Source: Gordoniibacillus chartarius
Lineage (GTDB): Bacteria > Bacillota > Bacilli > Paenibacillales > NBRC-103111
Assembly (NCBI RefSeq): GCF_042432825.1
Contig: NZ_JBHLWN010000012.1
Location: 1 to 64,000 of the forward strand
Length of the DNA: 64,000 nt
Direction: 5' to 3'
Shown here: piece after piece, positions 59,040 to 64,000 of the stretch
How the letters are laid out: each line of letters starts with the position of its first letter
Numbering within the stretch: the first letter of the stretch is position 1
Notes under the pieces: generated by a model
What the model was told of the DNA's origin: nothing
The model's database searches: none
What the model saw: only the letters and a program-made list of their open reading frames with translations
Position numbers and translations under genes: made by a program

Positions 59040-59882
59040 ATGAGCGATACGTGGCGGTTTGTGCATACGGGTCATCAAGGACCCGCTTATAATATGGCGG
59101 TTGACGAGGCGATTTTGACGGCAGTAAGCGAGGGCAGCGTGCCTCCGACCGTGCGGTTTTACGGCTGGGCGCCGGCGACACTGTCGATCGGCTATTTTCA
59201 GAAGTCGGCGGAGCTGGACTTCGATGCGATCGCCCGCGAGGGGGTAGGGTTCGTGCGCCGTCCGACGGGCGGCCGTGCGGTGCTGCACGATATGGAGCTG
59301 ACGTACAGCATCATCGTGCCGGAGTCGTACCCGGGCATTCCGGCGAATGTGACGGAGGCGTACCGCGTGCTCAGCGAAGGGCTGCTGCGCGGGTTTCAAG
59401 GGCTCGGGCTCGACGCCCGAATGGTGTCGCTGGCCACGGAAGAGGAGAAGACGCAGTATGCATCTGCCGGCTCGGCGGCATGCTTCGATTCGCCGTCCTG
59501 GTACGAGCTCGTCGTGGAAGGGCGCAAGGTCGCCGGCAGCGCCCAGACCCGGCATAAGGGCGTTGTCCTGCAGCACGGATCGATTCTGCTCGATATGGAT
59601 GTGGACCGGCTGTTCCGGCTGCTGACCTTCTCCAGCGAGAAGGTGGCGGAGCGGATGAAGCGCAGCTTCACGCAGAAGGCCGTCGCCATTAACGATGTTC
59701 TGCGGGAGATGGGGCGGCCGGCCGCCCGGCTCCCGGATGTGGAGGCGTCGTTTCGCGCAGGCATCGCCGAAGCGCTCGGCGTTACGCTGGCGGACGGGGA
59801 GCTGAGCGGAGCGGAGCGGGCGCTGGCAGCGAAGCTTGCGGCCGAGAAGTACGGCACGGAGGAGTGGAACAGACGGCGATAG
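59040..59882 (+). CDS. lipM: octanoyl-[acyl carrier protein]:protein octanoyltransferase
   Basis: LipM transfers octanoate from ACP to GcvH in lipoate synthesis. The 280-residue product has the BPL/LPL catalytic fold: AYNMAVDEAILTAVSEG, VRFYGWAPATLSIGYFQ, GVGFVRRPTGGRAVLHDMEL and the active-site Cys in SAACFDSPSWYELV. The lysine in VEGRKVAGSAQTRHKGVVLQ follows. ATG 59040 has AAAGGAG nine bases upstream; the open frame to 58950 lacks one. Divergent from yqhH, as in Bacillus. The C-terminal 60 residues (accessory domain) are present. Confidence 0.93.
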   Translation: MSDTWRFVHTGHQGPAYNMAVDEAILTAVSEGSVPPTVRFYGWAPATLSIGYFQKSAELDFDAIAREGVGFVRRPTGGRAVLHDMELTYSIIVPESYPGIPANVTEAYRVLSEGLLRGFQGLGLDARMVSLATEEEKTQYASAGSAACFDSPSWYELVVEGRKVAGSAQTRHKGVVLQHGSILLDMDVDRLFRLLTFSSEKVAERMKRSFTQKAVAINDVLREMGRPAARLPDVEASFRAGIAEALGVTLADGELSGAERALAAKLAAEKYGTEEWNRRR

Positions 59883-60006
59883 AACGCTGCCTGCCGGAAA
59901 CGAGGGAATCGGCAAGGCGCGGTTGCGGGCGACGCTTCCCGCCCGAACCCCGGCATGCATCCATCTGAGCGAAGGGGATATTACCAATAAGGAAGGAGTG
60001 CTGCTC

Positions 60007-60867
60007 ATGCCGCTGGAACGCGAACGCCAAGTTATCGAAGCAACACAGGGGCTCCCCGCCACCGCCCAGTCGCTGGCAAACGATCTGCGAGACCTCGGCG
60101 TCGAGCCGGGCATGCCGCTGATCGTGCACTCGTCGCTCAGCTCGCTCGGCTGGGTCGTCGGCGGAGCGCAGGCTGTCGTTATGGCGCTGGCCCAGGCCGT
60201 CGGCGAAGAAGGCACGCTGCTCATGCCGACCCAGACCGGAGGCTTATCGGAGCCCTCCGTATGGCAGAATCCGCCGGTCCCCGAGGCTTGGTGGCCGATC
60301 ATCCGCGAGCATATGCCCGCGTTCGATCCCGGCTTAACGCCTACGCGCGGCATGGGAGCGATCGTGGAGACGTTTCGGACTTGGCCAGGCACGCTGCGGA
60401 GCGCCCATCCCCAGCTCTCCTTCGCCGCACGCGGGAAGCTGGCCGGCGCGCTGCTCGCCGGACAGACGCTGAACGACGGATTGGGCGAACGCTCTCCGCT
60501 CGCCCGGCTGTACGACCATGACGGCTGGGTGCTGCTGCTCGGTGTCGGACATGACAATAACACCTCGATTCATTTGGCCGAATACCGGGCGCATTACCCG
60601 GGCAAAGAGCAGCGGGAATATGCGGCGCCGGTTATGATCGACGGGCGGCGCGAATGGACGACGTACTTGGACATTCAATTCGTGACGGACGATTTTCCCG
60701 CTATCGGGGACGCGTTCGCACAAGCGACGGGGCTCGTCGCGCACGGGAAAGTAGGTCAAGCGCAGGCGCTGCTCATGCCGCAGCGGGAGCTGGTCGATTA
60801 CGCGGTTATGTGGATGGGGCTGCATCGCGGCATCCATACGGATCTTATGGGGGAGGGGACGGAATGA
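60007..60867 (+). CDS. AAC(3)-family aminoglycoside N3-acetyltransferase homologue
   Basis: A 286-residue protein of the AAC(3) (antibiotic_NAT) family. It has the CoA-binding VHSSLSSLGWVVGGAQAVV near residue 41-59, EEGTLLMPTQT, PTRGMGAIVETFRTWPGTLR and the catalytic region LLLGVGHDNNTSIHLAEYRA. Family members in soil bacilli (YokD) may modify antibiotics or native metabolites; resistance is not demonstrated. ATG 60007 follows AAGGAG. It is coupled (ATGA) to a phosphoesterase gene and probably transcribed with lipM upstream. Confidence 0.88.
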   Translation: MPLERERQVIEATQGLPATAQSLANDLRDLGVEPGMPLIVHSSLSSLGWVVGGAQAVVMALAQAVGEEGTLLMPTQTGGLSEPSVWQNPPVPEAWWPIIREHMPAFDPGLTPTRGMGAIVETFRTWPGTLRSAHPQLSFAARGKLAGALLAGQTLNDGLGERSPLARLYDHDGWVLLLGVGHDNNTSIHLAEYRAHYPGKEQREYAAPVMIDGRREWTTYLDIQFVTDDFPAIGDAFAQATGLVAHGKVGQAQALLMPQRELVDYAVMWMGLHRGIHTDLMGEGTE

Positions 60868-61613
60868 CGCTGCATCGTATTGCAGTCATCTCCGATATTC
60901 ACGGTAATATGACGGCGGCCAGTGCCGTCTTGGACGACATCGGGACACGCGGTATCGAAGACATTATTTGCCTGGGCGATCTTGTCGGCAAAGGTCCCCA
61001 TTCTCCGGAGGCGGTCGACCTGATGCGCGAGAAGTGCCGGCTGATCGTGCGGGGAAATTGGGACGATTTCATATCGAATCCGACGGAAGACCCGACCTTA
61101 CGCTGGCATCAAATGCGTCTCGGCGAAGAACGGCTCCGCTACTTGAAAATGCTGCCGCTCTCCGTCGACCTTCGGCTCAGCGGACGTCTGATCCGGCTGT
61201 ACCACGCCTCGGCGAAGAGCATCTACCACCGCGTTCAGCCATGGGAGCCGATCGAGGAGCGGATGGCGATGTTTGCCAATACCGAGCTGACGGGCACGGC
61301 GGACGATCAGGCCGCAGAGCCGGATGTCGTCGGGTACGGGGACGTGCACAATGCGTTCGTCCAGCATTTGAACGGGCGCGTCCTGTTCAATACCGGCTCC
61401 GTCGGCAACCCGCTCGATGTGACGCAAGCCGCTTACGCCATACTGGAGGGCGACCGGGCAAGCACCGGCTTGAAGCCGTTCTCCATCCAGCTGGTCCGGG
61501 TGCCTTACGACATCGAGCAGGCGGTTCGGGATGCCGAGGAGCTTGGCATGCCGTCGCTCGACGCCTATGCCAAAGAGCTCCGCACGGCCAAATATCGGGG
61601 TCTCAAGTCTTAA
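60864..61613 (+). CDS. metallophosphoesterase
   Basis: A 249-residue calcineurin-like phosphoesterase of the YfcE/Icc-like group. The metal motifs are IAVISDIHGNM, ICLGDLVGKGP, IVRGNWDD (GNHE-like, with W for H), GYGDVHNAFVQ (usually GHTH) and FNTGSVG. The GYGDVH and GNWD variants are those of the YmdB-unlike serine/threonine phosphatase or cyclic-nucleotide phosphodiesterase branch. It overlaps the AAC(3) gene by four bases upstream and the convergent aminotransferase by four bases at its end. Substrate unknown. Confidence 0.87.
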   Translation: MTLHRIAVISDIHGNMTAASAVLDDIGTRGIEDIICLGDLVGKGPHSPEAVDLMREKCRLIVRGNWDDFISNPTEDPTLRWHQMRLGEERLRYLKMLPLSVDLRLSGRLIRLYHASAKSIYHRVQPWEPIEERMAMFANTELTGTADDQAAEPDVVGYGDVHNAFVQHLNGRVLFNTGSVGNPLDVTQAAYAILEGDRASTGLKPFSIQLVRVPYDIEQAVRDAEELGMPSLDAYAKELRTAKYRGLKS

Positions 61614-62458
61614 CGGCGGCGGAGTGCCGCGATCTCTTCCTCGAAAGCTTGCTGAAGCTTGCGGGTCACCGGTCCGGGCTGGCCGTTTCCTACGGGGCGG
61701 CCGTCAACGCCGACAATCGGCATGACCTCGATGGTCGTTCCGGTGCCGAACAGCTCGTCTGCGGATGCAAGCTCCTCCAGCGTAAACGCTTCTTCCCTGA
61801 CCGGCACCTCCAGCCGCTTTGCCAGCCGCAGGACGACGGCGCGGGTAATCCCGTGCAGGATCAGGTGGTTCGCCGGATGTGTGCGCACGATGCCGTCCTT
61901 GACCATCATCACGTTCGAAGCCGAACACTCCGTCACGGTGCCGCTCCGGTGCCAGATCGCATCGTCCGCCCCGCGTTCGACCGCTTCCTGTTTGGCCAGC
62001 ACGTTCGGCAGCAAATTGAGCGTCTTCAGATCGCAGCGAAGCCAGCGAATATCGTCGAGCGTAACTGCCGATATGCCTCGGCTCATGGCTTCGCTGGGAC
62101 GGGCCAGCTCCTTGCAGTATGCCATCAGATTCGGCTCCGCACCGGCAGGGAACGGGTGGGCCCTCGGCGCTTCGCCGCGCGTGATCTGCAGGTAAATCGT
62201 GCCGTCCCTAACCCCTTCGCGATCCAGCAGCTCCTCGAGCCGACGTTGAATAGACGCCGTATCGTACGGGAGCGTCAGCTTCGTGCCCTCCGCCGTACGG
62301 ATGAGCCGCTCGAAATGAGCCTCAGGTTCGAATATACGGCCGTCATATACGCGAAACACCTCATAAATTCCGTCACCGAATACATAGCCCCGATCATCCG
62401 GCGACACACGCACGTCGGAACGTAAAACAAGCTCATGATGCCAAATCATCCATTTCAT
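61610..62458 (-). CDS. dat: D-amino acid aminotransferase
   Basis: A 282-residue fold-type IV PLP aminotransferase. The catalytic Lys lies in RCDLKTLNLLPNVLAKQEAV, a segment specific to D-amino acid aminotransferases. Other features are GYVFGDGIYEVFRVYDGRIF, GTVTECSASNVMMVKDGIVR, THPANHLILHGITRAVVLRL and GTTIEVMPIVGVDGRPVGNG. It makes D-glutamate or D-alanine from other D-amino acids for peptidoglycan and poly-gamma-glutamate. The ATG at 62458 follows GGAGG. Branched-chain aminotransferase is a poorer fit. Confidence 0.9.
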   Translation of the reverse strand: MKWMIWHHELVLRSDVRVSPDDRGYVFGDGIYEVFRVYDGRIFEPEAHFERLIRTAEGTKLTLPYDTASIQRRLEELLDREGVRDGTIYLQITRGEAPRAHPFPAGAEPNLMAYCKELARPSEAMSRGISAVTLDDIRWLRCDLKTLNLLPNVLAKQEAVERGADDAIWHRSGTVTECSASNVMMVKDGIVRTHPANHLILHGITRAVVLRLAKRLEVPVREEAFTLEELASADELFGTGTTIEVMPIVGVDGRPVGNGQPGPVTRKLQQAFEEEIAALRRR

Positions 62459-62735
62459 CCATGCTTCCTCCTATTTCCATAGACAAATGTACCTAAAGTT
62501 TAGCAAGTCATGATCGACCCGTCAAAACAGTGTCCAAAGTCTATGGGTCCATGGTCGTGTTCGCATCGTAATAGATTAATGTATGCCATAGTTCGACAGT
62601 CCTTATGCCCGTATTTTCGCGAAAATTGTAAAACTTTCTCAGATACTTAGCTTCGAAAAAGAGAGCTTGAGGCCGAAATGAAGAGATATTCGTCTCGTAA
62701 GGCGTCCTAATGGTGGATTTTCCACCCTCATCCAC
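62459..62735. other. spacer between dat and nrdJ promoter
   Basis: AT-rich, no supported gene; the minus-strand open frame at 62541-62930 overlaps the nrdJ start and NrdR boxes and lacks a ribosome binding site. Contains likely promoter sequence for dat on the minus strand but no clear consensus. Confidence 0.4.
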
Positions 62736-62789
62736 TCGAAACACAACATCTAGTGAGGTATAATGAATTTCGCACACTATATCTAGTGT
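62736..62789 (+). promoter_or_regulatory. nrdJ promoter with two NrdR boxes
   Basis: TCGAAA (62736-62741), 17-base spacer, TATAAT (62759-62764). NrdR box 1 ACACAACATCTAGTGA (62741-62756) lies in the spacer and box 2 ACACTATATCTAGTGT (62774-62789), a near-perfect palindrome, lies just past the start. They are 33 bases apart, about three helical turns, as NrdR sites usually are. Confidence 0.88.
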
Positions 62790-62836
62790 GAATCGCAGTA
62801 ATTTGTTGCTATCATTGTCGTAGGAGGCGTTGCGGT

Positions 62837-64000
62837 TTGGAGACGACGCAAGCGAAGCAGGGCAAGCGTTTGGAAGGATTAAGCGAGAAAATTTTCTTGG
62901 ATCGGTACGCATTGAAGAATGCCGATACAACGCAAACGAAGGTAGGCGACGTTGTACTCGCGCTGACGAAGGATGACCCGAAATTTCCGGCGAAGGAAGT
63001 CGGAGAGGTCATCGCGCGTAACGGCCGTAACGTAACCGTACAATTGCGCAGCGGCGACAAGGTCGAGACGACGGTCGAGAAGCTGACGCTCAATATAGAG
63101 AAGACTCCGGAAGAAATGTGGGACCGTCTGGCCAAAGCGATGGCGTCGGTTGAGGCGACTCCGGAGAAGCAGCAGGAATGGACTGAGAAATTCCGCTACA
63201 TATTGGACGACTGGAAGCTCGTTCCGGGCGGCCGGATCGCGGCGGGCGCCGATGCGAGCGACGAGCTGACGCTGTTTAATTGCTACGTCATTCCGTCGCC
63301 GCACGACAGCCGCGGCGGCATTATGGCGACGCTGAGCGAAATGACGGAGATTATGTCCCGCGGCGGCGGCGTCGGTATTAACTTGTCTTCGCTCCGCCCT
63401 CGCCGTTCGCTCGTGAAGGGCGTTAACGGTTCGTCGAGCGGCGCCGTCTCCTGGGGCGGACTGTTCAGCTACACGACCGGCTTGATCGAGCAGGGCGGCT
63501 CGCGCCGCGGCGCGCTGATGCTTATGATCAACGACTGGCATCCGGATGTCGTGGACTTCATTACCGTCAAGCAGACGATGGGCCAAATTACGAACGCGAA
63601 CCTGTCGGTTTGCGTCTCCAACGGCTTCATGAAGGCCGTGAAGGAAGACCTCGATTGGGAGCTTGTCTTCCCGGACACGCAGGACCCTGAGTATAACGAC
63701 GTGTGGAACGGCGACCTCGACGCATGGAAGAAGCTCGGCAAGAAGGTCATCTCGTACCGCACCGTCAAGGCTCGCGACATTTGGCATACGATTATCGAAT
63801 CCGCGTGGAAATCGGCGGAGCCGGGCGTCGTCTTCATGGAATACTATAACCAGATGTCCAACAGCTGGTACTTCAACCCGATCATCTGTACGAATCCGTG
63901 CGGCGAGCAAGGCTTGCCGGCGTGGGGCGTCTGCAACCTGTCCGCCGTCAATCTGTCGAAGTTCTACGACGCCGAGAAGCATGACGTGGCGTGGGATGAG
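62837..64000 (+). CDS. nrdJ: adenosylcobalamin-dependent ribonucleotide reductase (3' end beyond window)
   Basis: Class II ribonucleotide reductase, making deoxynucleotides with adenosylcobalamin and without oxygen or iron. Visible parts: KLVPGGRIAAGADASDELTL, NCYVIPSPHDSRGGIMATLS, the substrate site SRGGGVGINLSSLRP, SSGAVSWGGLFSYTTGLIEQ, GGSRRGALMLMINDWHPDVV and the NPCGEQGLP loop with the radical Cys. About 388 of some 850-1000 residues are in view. The start is TTG 62837, nine bases after AGGAGG. The N-terminus (to about residue 100) carries a KOW/SH3-like extension (GDVVLALTKDDPKF). NrdR boxes precede it; cbiZ at 26653 fits the B12 need. Confidence 0.95.
   Translation, partial: METTQAKQGKRLEGLSEKIFLDRYALKNADTTQTKVGDVVLALTKDDPKFPAKEVGEVIARNGRNVTVQLRSGDKVETTVEKLTLNIEKTPEEMWDRLAKAMASVEATPEKQQEWTEKFRYILDDWKLVPGGRIAAGADASDELTLFNCYVIPSPHDSRGGIMATLSEMTEIMSRGGGVGINLSSLRPRRSLVKGVNGSSSGAVSWGGLFSYTTGLIEQGGSRRGALMLMINDWHPDVVDFITVKQTMGQITNANLSVCVSNGFMKAVKEDLDWELVFPDTQDPEYNDVWNGDLDAWKKLGKKVISYRTVKARDIWHTIIESAWKSAEPGVVFMEYYNQMSNSWYFNPIICTNPCGEQGLPAWGVCNLSAVNLSKFYDAEKHDVAWDE

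Noticed and set aside
62541..62930. 129-codon minus-strand frame before nrdJ
   Set aside because: It covers the NrdR boxes and the nrdJ start, has no ribosome binding site and no similarity.
1..64000. CRISPR array, toxin-antitoxin pair or complete insertion sequence
   Set aside because: No regularly spaced repeats, no transposase frames and no recognisable toxin genes were seen.

Overview
The window reads as a chromosomal segment of a high-GC, endospore-forming member of the Bacillales, most like Paenibacillus or a close relative. This is inferred from gene families and style, not from a search. The supporting genes are a CotF-type coat protein, a YheC/YheD ATP-grasp coat protein, YqzE, YvyF, the YqhG/YqhH pair next to LipM, YhaO/YhaN, a B12-dependent ribonucleotide reductase, and strong AGGAGG-type ribosome binding sites with some GTG and TTG starts. 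There is no prophage, complete insertion sequence, CRISPR array or rRNA operon. One tRNA (Leu, anticodon CAG) is present.

Layout. 1-2.2 kb: an ASCH-domain gene, then an AT-rich decayed stretch with a 5'-truncated aldo/keto reductase and a cupin. 2.3-7.3 kb: an HD-GYP c-di-GMP phosphodiesterase, an RsmF-type rRNA methyltransferase, and divergent queD-queE-queC (7-deazaguanine/queuosine precursor) behind a structured leader. 7.3-14.6 kb: remnants, an ABC exporter, a divergent XRE regulator pair, a MarR-luciferase-like monooxygenase operon, a HAD phosphatase and a GGDEF cyclase. 14.6-21 kb: a glycosyltransferase, the yhaO-yhaN (SbcD/SbcC-like) DNA repair pair with a LexA-like box over its promoter, and a frameshifted VOC gene.

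21-30.6 kb: membrane proteins of unknown role, YkvI and DedA proteins, a lipoprotein, xpt, an orphan cbiZ with two unknown small genes, mscL, an MFS transporter, tRNA-Leu and a DUF2306 protein. 30.5-36.4 kb: a FadR-type regulator divergent from glcD-glcF (glycolate/lactate oxidation), a candidate small RNA, a nitroreductase and a second MFS transporter. 36.4-42.3 kb: an erythromycin esterase-like gene, then a LacI regulator divergent from a four-gene set (UxaA-type dehydratase in two subunits, Gfo/Idh/MocA dehydrogenase, FucU-type mutarotase) that looks like an uncharacterised sugar or sugar-acid pathway with an almost ideal LacI operator.

42.3-50 kb: YvyF, YheC/D, an SDR, a MarR-controlled ABC-2 exporter, a CotF-like coat gene, a recombinase-fold-like protein, a BI-1 protein and YqzE. 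50-64 kb: a repeat-bearing spacer, a large SNF2 helicase, a stand-alone CpsB-type phosphatase, a secreted Ala/Pro-rich protein, yqhG-yqhH (YqhG carries a long low-complexity insertion), lipM, an AAC(3)-family gene coupled to a phosphoesterase, a D-amino acid aminotransferase, and the start of nrdJ behind two NrdR boxes.

I see no self-contained new defence or mobile system. The best leads are the LacI-UxaA-Idh-FucU cluster, the candidate small RNA near 34.2 kb, the LexA-like control of yhaO-yhaN, the structured queD leader, the perfect hairpin inside cbiZ and the YqhG insertion.
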